Assembly: GCA_012960115.1 (NCBI GenBank)
Contig: DUBX01000029.1
Span: 113,279 to 177,278, forward strand
Origin: Porticoccaceae bacterium
GTDB taxonomy: Bacteria > Pseudomonadota > Gammaproteobacteria > Pseudomonadales > Porticoccaceae
Length of the DNA stretch: 64,000 nt
Reading direction: 5' to 3'
Below, piece after piece: positions 50,387-60,091 of this stretch (position 1 is the first letter of the stretch; the number at the start of each line of letters is the position of its first letter). The translations under genes and the position numbers were made by a program. The notes under the pieces are model-generated. The model searched no databases and was not told the DNA's origin. It saw nothing but the letters and a program-made list of their open reading frames with translations.

Positions 50387-51618
50387 TCGTTAACTCCGAC
50401 GATAAAACTCACACAGGTCGTTGTACTTCCACCCAGGTTAAAAGTGGCCATATTCCTTGCCCCTGCAATTTGATAATCACCGGCCCGACCTGTCACCTGT
50501 TTTGCACAATCTAGTAACATCCGCACGCCTGTCGCGCCTACTGGATGACCTAATCCGAGTAGACCTCCACTGGGGTTAATAGGAAAATCACCGTCCATTC
50601 CAATGCGACCCTCTTCGATAGCTTTCCAGCTCTCTCCAGGCTCTGTAAGGCCAATATGGTCTATCGCCATATACTCGGTAATGGAAAAACAATCGTGGGT
50701 TTCTAAGCCGTCAAGATCTGTAATGCTGGTAAAGCCTGCTCGGGCCAAGGCATCAGTCATGATTTGATTAACATGGGGAAATATAAAGGGATTACCAGCA
50801 CTCAACTTTAATTTACTTGCCAAACTAATCGGCGCAGACCTATGGCCCCAGCCCTTGATAGTCGGTATATCATCCAGCTTTAAATTATGTTCAGCAGCAT
50901 AGGTCTTGGCGGTTTTTTCGCTCGCTAGAAAGATACAGGCTGCACCGTCAGTAATTTGCCCGCAATCCATTTTTCTAATCTTACCTTCAATCACTGGGTT
51001 GTATTGATTATCGTCGCTATAGCATTGGGGTGGAAAATCCCAGTTCCGAGTTTGAGCATTGGGATTACGGCGAGCATTATCAAAGTTTATTTTTGAAATA
51101 GATTTCAAATAATCGCAGTTAATGCCATGACGCGCATCATATTCATCGATAATCTGACTGAACATATAGGGCCAAGGATATTCACAATTGGTGGCCTCTC
51201 TGCCCTTCCATGTTGCTGCGCCAAGGTACTCAGCACCCGTTTGACCATTTACATTGCGCATATATTCCAGACCCAAAACACAGGCTAAATCATAGTGTCC
51301 GCTTTCTATGTCCCGCATCGCACTTAAAATGGCAATCGACCCTGAAGCACAAGCGGCCTCATGTCGGCTGGTTGGTATGGACGACAACTCAGGGTGCGCC
51401 TCGGCAAAAAACCCGCCTATTAGCCCCTGACCTGTAAAGAGATCACCCACAAAATTACCCACATGCCCGACCTCAATTTGATCTGGACTAATGCCCGTTG
51501 AGATCAAAGCCTGATCAAGAGTCTCTCGAAACATATCGTAAATAGACAGATCTTCTCTTGCCCAGTTACGGGAAAAGTCGGTTTGCGCCCCTCCCAGAAC
51601 ATAGATTGGTGTATTCAT
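50383..51618 (-). CDS. SCP-x-like thiolase/acetyl-CoA acetyltransferase
   Basis: YVLGGAQTDFSRNW, EAACASGSIAI, ETHDCFSITEYMAIDHIGL, NPSGGLLGLGHPVGATGVRM. Confidence 0.9.
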   Translation of the reverse strand: MNTPIYVLGGAQTDFSRNWAREDLSIYDMFRETLDQALISTGISPDQIEVGHVGNFVGDLFTGQGLIGGFFAEAHPELSSIPTSRHEAACASGSIAILSAMRDIESGHYDLACVLGLEYMRNVNGQTGAEYLGAATWKGREATNCEYPWPYMFSQIIDEYDARHGINCDYLKSISKINFDNARRNPNAQTRNWDFPPQCYSDDNQYNPVIEGKIRKMDCGQITDGAACIFLASEKTAKTYAAEHNLKLDDIPTIKGWGHRSAPISLASKLKLSAGNPFIFPHVNQIMTDALARAGFTSITDLDGLETHDCFSITEYMAIDHIGLTEPGESWKAIEEGRIGMDGDFPINPSGGLLGLGHPVGATGVRMLLDCAKQVTGRAGDYQIAGARNMATFNLGGSTTTCVSFIVGVNE

Positions 51619-51629
51619 TACGTGAACTC

Positions 51630-53237
51630 CTAATGTCTTTGGCTAACCAGTTCTTCTAATATAAAACGCTGAACCTTGCCAAGCGGGTTGCGAGGTAAGC
51701 TTTCAAAAAACTCGACGCGCTCTGGCAACTTAAATTTCGCAAGTCCTTGGTCAGACAGAAACTTGATGACATCCTGTAAATCAATATTATTTGTGTCCGG
51801 GCCAAGTACCACACAGGCGCATACTTTTTCGCCGAGCTGATCATCTTGGTAGGCGCACACAACCGACTCAACAGAAGAGGATAAGCCCTCAAGTAATATA
51901 TCGATTTCTACCGGCGATATCTTCATGCCACCACGATTAATAATGTCTTTGCTGCGCCCTGCAATGCGATAGAACCATGGAGGATCACCACATATCTCAA
52001 CCAAGTCACCGGTATGGAAATAGCCATCGTCACTAAAAAGTTCTGTGTTGTCAGTACCCAAGTACCCATCAAACACTGTTGAGCCCGCAAATAGTAGTTC
52101 GCCTACCTTGCCAGATTCAACGATGACGTCTCCCGTCTCCGTGTCGACCACCTTACTTTGTAAAGCTGTGTTGGAGTAGGAATCAAAATGATCTATACCG
52201 CAGCCCACCCTTGGAAACATAGTCGCTCTAACCTCAGCGTCAGCGGTATGTAAAGGCGTGCAGGACAGACTAATACCCTCATTGGACCCATAAAAGTTGA
52301 TAACTTCTAGACCATATTTTTGATTGAAAATCTCGATCATCCAATGAGCCAGAGGGGCTGAACCAGATCCTATTGAACGCATGTGAGAGAAATTAAATTG
52401 GCCCCACATGTCTGCTGATTTAGCGAGCTGATTCAACAGCGCAGGTGGTGCAAGAGTAAAGGTAATCTTTTCATTCTGTAACTGCGCTAAATAAAGCGCC
52501 GGGTCTAAAGGGTGATGCAAAACAATACTGCACCCCAGTAATAACGCGGGAAACAAAAACCCGCCTATAGAGGCCATATTAACCAAAGGGAAGATATTTA
52601 AAAACCGGTCCCCCGCTCGGTAATCGCCAGCCTCACCACAAGATCGAGCCGTCGCAAACCACATATTATGAGATCTTGGCACCCCTTTTGGCGTTCCCGT
52701 GGTGCCGGATGTCCAGCAAATGGTCAGAATATTGTCAGCATTCGAGGGATATCTAGATTGATAATCGGTCAGTTGTAGATCACTACCTGAATGATTTTCT
52801 GTGGTGAAAATTAGATCAGTTCCAAAGACTAATAATTGGACATTATCCTGCTCAATCGTTGCTGCATTTTGAGCTAACTCTGTGGTGCCAAAGTGATCTA
52901 CGGTGAGTATTGCCGCCGGCGAAATCATTTTACGAATATGATGTAATTCGTGACTGCCATATTGTATCGGGACTGGCGATATGATGACCCCAATCTTACT
53001 GGCCGCCATATAACAAATCACAAGCTCTACAATATTAGGGAGTTGTACGATAACCCTATCGTCAGTACCAATGCCTTTATTAAGAAGTTGGCAGGCAATC
53101 TGGGTGCTCGCTGCATGAAGTTCAGCATAGCTGAGCCGTCGAGGCTCATCTCCGGTTAGCTCTTTGCGGTTTGGTTGGTCGGCAACCGCCAGTAAATCTG
53201 AATTCTCTCGTGCTTGCAATTCTAGTTGTCCATGCAA
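51630..53237 (-). CDS. AMP-dependent acyl-CoA synthetase/ligase; true N-terminus probably lies upstream, up to 53312
   Basis: TICWTSGTTGTPKGVPRSHN, FHTGDLVEICGDPPWFYRIAGRSKDIINRGGMKISPVEI. In-frame upstream sequence TSSQQRIDLYRQKGWWGDATLHGQL looks like this family's N-terminus. Confidence 0.9.
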   Translation of the reverse strand: MHGQLELQARENSDLLAVADQPNRKELTGDEPRRLSYAELHAASTQIACQLLNKGIGTDDRVIVQLPNIVELVICYMAASKIGVIISPVPIQYGSHELHHIRKMISPAAILTVDHFGTTELAQNAATIEQDNVQLLVFGTDLIFTTENHSGSDLQLTDYQSRYPSNADNILTICWTSGTTGTPKGVPRSHNMWFATARSCGEAGDYRAGDRFLNIFPLVNMASIGGFLFPALLLGCSIVLHHPLDPALYLAQLQNEKITFTLAPPALLNQLAKSADMWGQFNFSHMRSIGSGSAPLAHWMIEIFNQKYGLEVINFYGSNEGISLSCTPLHTADAEVRATMFPRVGCGIDHFDSYSNTALQSKVVDTETGDVIVESGKVGELLFAGSTVFDGYLGTDNTELFSDDGYFHTGDLVEICGDPPWFYRIAGRSKDIINRGGMKISPVEIDILLEGLSSSVESVVCAYQDDQLGEKVCACVVLGPDTNNIDLQDVIKFLSDQGLAKFKLPERVEFFESLPRNPLGKVQRFILEELVSQRH

Positions 53238-53299
53238 GGTGGCGTCACCCCACCATCCTTTCTGGCGATAAAGATCAATCCGTTGTTGAGAAGACGTCT

Positions 53300-54205
53300 T
53301 TATATACAGCCCCTATATTCTTGGTCTAACCGCTCTACCACTTCCGCGATTGTCTGCAAGCTAGTGCTGGAACCCACGCTTTGTCCAGCAGCCCAAACGT
53401 CTCGCCAACGTTTTACATCACTAGCGGCCTCTAAAAAGTTAATCGCTCCAGGTGGAGGCATGCGATCAATATCGTAGCCTCCTTTAATTAGACTGCCCTT
53501 GAGCCAATTGGCTTTGACGCCAGTAATTGAGTCTGAGGTGACTATATCAGAACCACTGGCTTCGACCACCATCGCCTTATAATTATCCTGAGCCAAAGAT
53601 TCCTCGGTGGGAATAAATCGCGTTCCCATATAAACGTAATCCGCACCAAGAATCTGCGCAGCGCGAATGGCGCGGCCATTGCCTATAGCGCCTGAGAGAA
53701 TTATCTCACCCTTAAAAAATTGCCTTACCTCATCAATAAACGCAAAGGGCGATAATTGTCCTGTATGGCCACCTGCACCAGCACAAACCAATGCCAGGCC
53801 GTCTACACCTGCTTCTGCCGCGCGACGAGCAAACTCAACAGTGGTCACATCAGCATACAACTTACCTCCATAGGCATGCACAGCCTCGACCGCTTCTGAG
53901 GGACTTCCTAGCGCGGTAATGACAATAGGTGCTCTGTATTTTGTCGCTAGCTGCAAATCATCATGACGGCGTGGATTGGAGCGATGCATCACCAAGTTTA
54001 AAGCCCAGGGCGCCGCTTGCGGAGAGTCTGCAAGCACATCAGTAATCGTCCGAAGCCACTGATCTAGAATTTCGACCGTCCTAGCATTCGGTGAAGGAAA
54101 TGATCCAATAATGCCAGCTCGACAACTGGCTACGACCATTTCAGGCCCGGAAAGTAAAAACATCGGTGCCTGAATCACAGGCAAACGAAGATTGGTAAAT
54201 GACAT
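53300..54205 (-). CDS. Nitronate monooxygenase-like (NPD/2-nitropropane dioxygenase family)
   Basis: LRLPVIQAPMFLLSGPEMVVASCRAGIIGSFP, LVCAGAGGHTGQLSPFAFI, ILSGAIGNGRAIRAAQILGADYVYMGTRF. Start adjusted to MSFTNLR. Confidence 0.9.
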   Translation of the reverse strand: MSFTNLRLPVIQAPMFLLSGPEMVVASCRAGIIGSFPSPNARTVEILDQWLRTITDVLADSPQAAPWALNLVMHRSNPRRHDDLQLATKYRAPIVITALGSPSEAVEAVHAYGGKLYADVTTVEFARRAAEAGVDGLALVCAGAGGHTGQLSPFAFIDEVRQFFKGEIILSGAIGNGRAIRAAQILGADYVYMGTRFIPTEESLAQDNYKAMVVEASGSDIVTSDSITGVKANWLKGSLIKGGYDIDRMPPPGAINFLEAASDVKRWRDVWAAGQSVGSSTSLQTIAEVVERLDQEYRGCI

Positions 54206-54369
54206 TAGCGTTTTCCCAATAGTTAGACCAGTTATTACCCAAATACTAACCAACTGGTTAGGTACTGGCAAATATCCTCTTTTAAATCTCGCTAAAACGG
54301 ATCGTCATACTTGCATAAATAGACCATTATGAGGCATAGTTAGATCAAAGACTAGTAGGGTTAAGTATT

Positions 54370-55875
54370 ATGAGCAGCAGTTTCTTTGAGATTACTGAAA
54401 AATGTATTGGATCAGCGCCGCAATTCGATAATACTCAAGATTGGATTTATGAGTTAGATAATCCTTATCTTCATGGCGCCTATGCGCCAACAACTGACGA
54501 AATTGCCATCGAAGACCTTGAGGTGATTGGCGAGTTACCCGATGATTTATTTGGCGCCTATTATCGCAATGGGCCCAATCCTGTTTTTAAACCGAAAAAC
54601 CTCTACCACCCGTTTGATGGTGATGGCATGGTCCATGCCGTCTATATCAGAGACGGAAAAGCCTCCTACCGCAATAGTTATATTCATACCGCAGCTCTGC
54701 AACATGAACTGGCAGAGCACAAAGCTGTATGGCCTGGGGTTATGGGACCCTTTGATTTTTCTCTGCCAGACTTTCCTATTAAAGATACCGGCAATACCGA
54801 TGTCATCGTTTTTAATGGCAAGCTCATACCAACCTGGTACAACGCAGGCGTTCCCTATGAAATGAACCCCCTGACCTTGGAAAATCAAGGTGTTTTCGAC
54901 GTTAAGGGTCGCTCTCTTCGTAATATGTCAGCCCACAGTCATGTGGATTGGAACACCGGCGAATTAATTTTTATGGACTATGGTGATGAAGCGCCTTTTA
55001 TGACCTATGGCGTGGCCAATCCAGATGGAACACTTCGACATGAAGTAGCCATAGATTTACCCGGACCAAGACTTCCCCACGATATAGGTTTCAGTGCCAA
55101 CTACACCATTCTGCATGATTTGCCTTTTTTCCATGATCTAGATGTTTTACGCAACCACAATATGCGCGTACTGCGCTTCCACCAAGACATTCCAACCCGC
55201 TTTGGCATCATCCCGCGTTATGGTCAAACCGCTGACGTTCGGTGGTTTGAATGTGAGCCCTGCTTTATTTTACATGTGTCAAATTGCTGGGAAGAAGGCG
55301 ATTGGGTCTTTATGGACGGGTGTCGATCTACTAACCCCATGCCTACTACAACAAATGAAGACGGTGCCTTGTCACATATGTTGGCCTATATGAGATTGGA
55401 GGCTAACAACTACCGCTGGCGATTTAATTTAGTCACCGGAGAGGTCAGGGAAGGTGACATTGATGATTTGAATACAGAGTTCAATAAAATCAACCAAATT
55501 CATCAGGGCGTTAAATCAAAATATGCCTACCATCAGCGAATCCCGCTGTTAGAAGAAGGCGGCCATACCTTGCGCTTTAATGGCGTGGTGAAATATAACA
55601 ACGACACCGGTCAATCTACGCAATGGGACTATGGCGATGGTGTTTACGGCAGCGAAACGCCTTTTGCCCCAGTTAAAGGCGCTAACCGTGAGAGTGCCGA
55701 GGACCATGGGTACATAATGTCGCTGGTAACCGATAGCCACACATGGGCATCGGAACTACAAATTCTTGATGCCCAAGATATTACTCAAGGACCTATTGCG
55801 CGAATAAAAATACCCCATAGGGTCCCCTCTGGATTCCATGCTTGGTGGAGCCGCGGCGAGGATCTCTGGAAATAA
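54370..55875 (+). CDS. Carotenoid oxygenase (RPE65/lignostilbene dioxygenase) family
   Basis: GAYYRNGPNPVF, YHPFDGDGMVHAVYI; candidate Fe-ligand His segments SAHSHVDW, ILHDLPFF, ILHVSNCWE, VPSGFHAWW. Confidence 0.93.
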   Translation: MSSSFFEITEKCIGSAPQFDNTQDWIYELDNPYLHGAYAPTTDEIAIEDLEVIGELPDDLFGAYYRNGPNPVFKPKNLYHPFDGDGMVHAVYIRDGKASYRNSYIHTAALQHELAEHKAVWPGVMGPFDFSLPDFPIKDTGNTDVIVFNGKLIPTWYNAGVPYEMNPLTLENQGVFDVKGRSLRNMSAHSHVDWNTGELIFMDYGDEAPFMTYGVANPDGTLRHEVAIDLPGPRLPHDIGFSANYTILHDLPFFHDLDVLRNHNMRVLRFHQDIPTRFGIIPRYGQTADVRWFECEPCFILHVSNCWEEGDWVFMDGCRSTNPMPTTTNEDGALSHMLAYMRLEANNYRWRFNLVTGEVREGDIDDLNTEFNKINQIHQGVKSKYAYHQRIPLLEEGGHTLRFNGVVKYNNDTGQSTQWDYGDGVYGSETPFAPVKGANRESAEDHGYIMSLVTDSHTWASELQILDAQDITQGPIARIKIPHRVPSGFHAWWSRGEDLWK

Positions 55876-55894
55876 GCTCTGGGGACCTGCCTTT

Positions 55895-56809
55895 ATGAAG
55901 AATACTCTCAGCACTAAAGCTAGCTCGATAAATCGTGCTCTTGACGAAATTGGTGACAAATGGTGTCTTTTAATTATTCAAGAAGTGCTTTGGGGAATTA
56001 ACACCTTTACTGAAATGTTATCTGCTACTGGGGCCTCTCGAGGGGTGTTAAGCGACAGACTCAACTGGCTTCAATCGGTCGACTGTCTGCGAAAAAATCA
56101 AACTAACCCAAAACGACCCACCTATCATATGACCAAAAAATCTATTGAGCTTTACCATAATGGTTTGATGGCGATGAACTGGGAGCGCAAGTATTTCTCG
56201 ACACCAGAATTGGATTCTGTAGAGCTCATCCATAATGGCTGTGGGAAAGTCTTTTGGCCTGTTATGCAATGTGCTTGCTGCAACCAAAGAGTGCACTGCG
56301 AAGACATAGTTTTTATCCCAGGGCCTGGCGCCGGAAAAGATCAACGAGTGACTAAAACGCGTCGCCGATCTAGTTCAATTCAAAGCGATGGCCTAGGCAG
56401 GACTCTCTATAGAAATCTTATAAATTTACTGGGCGATCGATGGACAGCAAACCTCGTCGCTTTGGCTTTTCACGGACTAAAAAGGTTTGACGATTTTCAC
56501 AAAGAATTGCCCGTTGCTACCAATATCCTTTCCGATAGACTGAAGTTGTTGGTCAATGAAGGCATATTCTGCCAACAACCCTATAAATCTAGTCCCTTGC
56601 GTTATGAGTATCACCTGACCGACAAGGGTCATGACCTTTTTCCCTATTTTGTCACTCTCTTAAGCTGGGGTAATAAGTGGTGTCAAACGGGAAAAGGAGA
56701 GCCAATGTTGGTCAAGCACAGCCCCTGCGGTGCGAATTTAAAGGCCGAGGTACGCTGTGATCAATGTGGTGACAACCTGATCGCAACACAGGTGGAGTTC
56801 AATCTATAA
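55895..56809 (+). CDS. Tandem (duplicated) HxlR-family winged-helix regulator
   Basis: Two copies of the HxlR signature: ALDEIGDKWCLLIIQEVLWGINTFTEMLSATGASRGVLSDRLNWL and NLLGDRWTANLVALAFHGLKRFDDFHKELPVATNILSDRLKLL. Confidence 0.88.
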   Translation: MKNTLSTKASSINRALDEIGDKWCLLIIQEVLWGINTFTEMLSATGASRGVLSDRLNWLQSVDCLRKNQTNPKRPTYHMTKKSIELYHNGLMAMNWERKYFSTPELDSVELIHNGCGKVFWPVMQCACCNQRVHCEDIVFIPGPGAGKDQRVTKTRRRSSSIQSDGLGRTLYRNLINLLGDRWTANLVALAFHGLKRFDDFHKELPVATNILSDRLKLLVNEGIFCQQPYKSSPLRYEYHLTDKGHDLFPYFVTLLSWGNKWCQTGKGEPMLVKHSPCGANLKAEVRCDQCGDNLIATQVEFNL

Positions 56810-57421
56810 GACCGCAGTTCCCCAGTAATTGTAACCTGCAAATTTCGGTGTGCTGGGTAAATACATCTCTTCCAGCGTTTGAATCTGAAAGCCTGCGGAA
56901 CGAATCAATTCAGGGATATTTCTATTTAAATGACAGCCGCCGGCTATCTTTCCCCAAAAAGGGTCTATGCGGCTCTGCCATTTTGATACATTGGCATCAG
57001 GTGCCAGGCCATGTTCACAGAATATAAGCTTACCACCGGGTTTCAATACGCGGAGCATTTCCTTATTAGCGCTCAAGGCGTCAGGAATAGTGCACATGGT
57101 ATAGGTGACTAAGACCGTATCTACGTGGTTATCAGGCAGTGCCATATTTTCTGCGCCACTCAGCATAAAGTCAACGGACAAGTTATGCTTATCGGCAACC
57201 TTTTTTGCCATGGCGTTAAGCTCAGCAGAGGGATCAAGCCCAATGACTCTTTCTACCTTGGATTGGTCATAAAATGGGATATTAAGTCCAGAGCCTATAC
57301 CCACCTCTAAAATTACCCCTGAAGCCTGAGGAACCACCTTTTGCCTCTGGTAATTGATTGGTTTTGAACCGCAAGCGCAGTTCAAAAAACTCGGCAAGAT
57401 GTATTTATCGTATAAGCTCAT
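56804..57421 (-). CDS. Class I SAM-dependent methyltransferase (UbiE-like)
   Basis: VILEVGIGSGLNIPFYD, VTYTMCTIPD, LRVLKPGGKLIFCEHGLAP. Confidence 0.9.
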   Translation of the reverse strand: MSLYDKYILPSFLNCACGSKPINYQRQKVVPQASGVILEVGIGSGLNIPFYDQSKVERVIGLDPSAELNAMAKKVADKHNLSVDFMLSGAENMALPDNHVDTVLVTYTMCTIPDALSANKEMLRVLKPGGKLIFCEHGLAPDANVSKWQSRIDPFWGKIAGGCHLNRNIPELIRSAGFQIQTLEEMYLPSTPKFAGYNYWGTAVL

Positions 57422-57525
57422 TGGTCAGCCCCTTTTTTTAGATTACCTATTATTAGTTTACGTCAGTTACATACTTACGCAAAATTCCTCTAGGCACAAC
57501 CTTAAGCGCCGGAGCACTCCATCTA

Positions 57526-59013
57526 TTAAATAGGTTTAGCGGAACAATAATGAGATAAGAACTGTTGGTGTGAAGGCAATTTAGACACTGTTTGCTGAAC
57601 CGACATACTAATATTCTTAAGGAATTTTTCTAGCTCGTCATCGCTCATCATGTCAACGATCGGATGATAATGCTCAGGCATCAAACCTTGCCCTAACATG
57701 ACCTGAGACCAACTATTTTCGGCAAAAACATCGCCGGACTGTTGAAATATACGACCCGTTTTTTTAAACAAGTCTAGTCGGTGCTGAAGGGACTCAGGAA
57801 TCGCCATAGTCTTACACTGCCGCCAAAACTCCGTATCAGTCCGATTTGTTAAATGGTAGTGCATGACAATAAAATCACGAATAAAATAAAACTCGTCTTT
57901 CATTTGAGTATTAAACTCTTGGACGTCTGGTTCAACAACACCATCAAAAGGGAACATTTGCATCAGGCGAATGATGCCTCTTTGGATAAGATGGATACTA
58001 GTCGACTCTAAGGGCTCTACAAAACCACCCGCTAAACCTAGGGCAATGCAGTTACGGTTCCAATGTTGCTTGCGCTGGCCGGTGCGGAATTTAATCACCC
58101 TTGGCTCAGTGAGCACTTCACCTTCCACATTATCAAGAAGCGTCTGCATTGCTTCTTCATCAGATAGATATTTACTACAAAACACTAACCCATTACCCAC
58201 TCGTGACTGCAGCGGAATGCGCCATTGCCAACCCGCCTCTCTGGCGATTGCACGCGTATAGGGAATTGGCTCACTGACCGATTGTGTCTGCACCGCTACC
58301 GCGCTGTCACAGGGCAACCACTGAGACCAATCTTCAAATTCGGTGTTCAATGTTTTTTCTATCAGTAAGCCTGCAAACCCGCTGCAATCTATAAATAAAT
58401 CACCTTCAATAATTTTTCCTGATGCTAAAACCACGCTCTTAATATCACCATTGTCATGCTGATTAACGACCGTAATTTTACCTTCTACTCTTTTTGTGCT
58501 GTATCTCTCTGCCAATCGGCGTAAAAACTTTGCGTATCGACCAGCGTCGATATGGTAGGCATAATTCACGCCATTATTGGGTAGTACCGCGAACTTATTC
58601 GCTTTTGCAGCCTGTAATTCGACGCAGTAGTCGCCAAATTCTTGACTAATACCTCGTTCTTTACCTTTCAGCCAAAAGTGTTGGAAGCCGGCAGCCCAGC
58701 AATCTTGGCCGGTAAAACCGAAAGAGTGAATATAATCGTGATTAACATCCTTCCAGTTTTCAAAGGAAATGCCCAACTTAAACGTGGCATGGACCTCTGC
58801 CATAAACTCCTGTTCGTTAATCTTTAACAATTGATGTAGCGTAATCATGGTAGGTATGGTTGCCTCACCCACACCAATAGTGCCAATTTCATCGGACTCA
58901 ATTAATGTAATATCAAGATTTTTGCCAATTAATTTGGCAAGAGAGGCTGCGGTCATCCAGCCAGCTGTTCCACCACCAACGATGACAACTTTTTTTATCT
59001 TTTTAGAAGTCAA
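57526..59013 (-). CDS. Flavin-dependent tryptophan-halogenase family protein (copy 1)
   Basis: VIVGGGTAGWMTAASLAK, GEATIPTM, FKLGISFENWKD, GWQWRIPL (WxWxIP), GGFVEPLESTSIHLIQRG. Confidence 0.93.
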   Translation of the reverse strand: MTSKKIKKVVIVGGGTAGWMTAASLAKLIGKNLDITLIESDEIGTIGVGEATIPTMITLHQLLKINEQEFMAEVHATFKLGISFENWKDVNHDYIHSFGFTGQDCWAAGFQHFWLKGKERGISQEFGDYCVELQAAKANKFAVLPNNGVNYAYHIDAGRYAKFLRRLAERYSTKRVEGKITVVNQHDNGDIKSVVLASGKIIEGDLFIDCSGFAGLLIEKTLNTEFEDWSQWLPCDSAVAVQTQSVSEPIPYTRAIAREAGWQWRIPLQSRVGNGLVFCSKYLSDEEAMQTLLDNVEGEVLTEPRVIKFRTGQRKQHWNRNCIALGLAGGFVEPLESTSIHLIQRGIIRLMQMFPFDGVVEPDVQEFNTQMKDEFYFIRDFIVMHYHLTNRTDTEFWRQCKTMAIPESLQHRLDLFKKTGRIFQQSGDVFAENSWSQVMLGQGLMPEHYHPIVDMMSDDELEKFLKNISMSVQQTVSKLPSHQQFLSHYCSAKPI

Positions 59014-59033
59014 ACAAATGTCCTCTTGCTGTT

Positions 59034-60047
59034 TTAGTGTTTCAGTTTATTGATAAGGAGATCACGCAGCTTTGCGGCCGTGGTCTCATCAATTTTATTA
59101 AGAACCCCTCTAGCCTCTTCAGGTATATGGGCCATATTCTCGTCAGATGGGTTAAATATGTAATGATCAAAAATATCTCGCCAAACATCTCTCTGCTCTG
59201 GTGGTAAGTCCCTTAATCCCAGCATGGCATGTTGAAGCACATTTAAAGGGCCACCTAAATAATAAGGCGTGGTGCGCCACCAATAATTAACTAGCACATT
59301 AACATCGCTAAGCGACTCCACATGGTGCCACCACATACTGGGCACCAAAATAGCATCTCCCGGCTCGAGCTCGATGGTTTGCGCTGTTTTTAAGGCATCT
59401 TTAAAGCGTGGGAATTTCTGATAATCGGGGTTTGAGAAGTCAACCATACTGATTGGTTGGCCTGCAGGAGTTACATCAATCGGCCCCACGTAAAGATTAT
59501 TTAATTGATTAGGAGGAAACAGCGTGAAACGACGACGGCCAGCCACAGAGCAAGCAATATTAGTAGGAAAATCATAGTGGGCGGCCACACGACTGCGGTT
59601 GCCTATCCAGATGCTCGCCATAGGGCTGTAGTCATCTAGCGCTAAATCATTTTCTTTGCGAAACCCCGGCAACCAATTATCAATATTAGTTGAGCCGACA
59701 TACACCATGGGTGGTTTATGTTTTTCCTGTGAATCTCTTAACCGAGAGAAAACCTCTTGTAAGTCTATTCGAGCATAGTCAAAATTAAAGCCCGTTAAAT
59801 CATCATTGTAAAAAATCCTGCCCGCTATTTCTGGACCACCCAGCATAGCGGTTAAAGGTCGTCCGCTATCAAACTGTCCTAGGTAATCTATGGCATCGTC
59901 TGATGACTTGTTTGCTGCCTTAACCATGGGCCAATCAGCGACTAGCCCTCTCATGACCAGTGGTTGGGTAGACAAAAGCACCTCTTCAGGAAGCCGCCCA
60001 GGAAAACAGCCCTCTATCTCCTGAACCTTCGTCTCGATCTTCAGCAT
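59034..60047 (-). CDS. Cupin-like/JmjC-type (cupin_8) protein
   Basis: GNRSRVAAHYDFPTNIACSVAGRRRFTLFPPNQ (HxD) and PGDAILVPSMWWHHVESL. Confidence 0.9.
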   Translation of the reverse strand: MLKIETKVQEIEGCFPGRLPEEVLLSTQPLVMRGLVADWPMVKAANKSSDDAIDYLGQFDSGRPLTAMLGGPEIAGRIFYNDDLTGFNFDYARIDLQEVFSRLRDSQEKHKPPMVYVGSTNIDNWLPGFRKENDLALDDYSPMASIWIGNRSRVAAHYDFPTNIACSVAGRRRFTLFPPNQLNNLYVGPIDVTPAGQPISMVDFSNPDYQKFPRFKDALKTAQTIELEPGDAILVPSMWWHHVESLSDVNVLVNYWWRTTPYYLGGPLNVLQHAMLGLRDLPPEQRDVWRDIFDHYIFNPSDENMAHIPEEARGVLNKIDETTAAKLRDLLINKLKH

Positions 60048-60091
60048 AGTTATTTATCCTTTGGCACAATGATATAAATATCACCAATATA

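Noticed and set aside
54527-54888. 112-113 aa ORFs on both strands inside the carotenoid oxygenase gene
   Set aside because: Main frame carries the His-ligand motifs; these are shadow ORFs.
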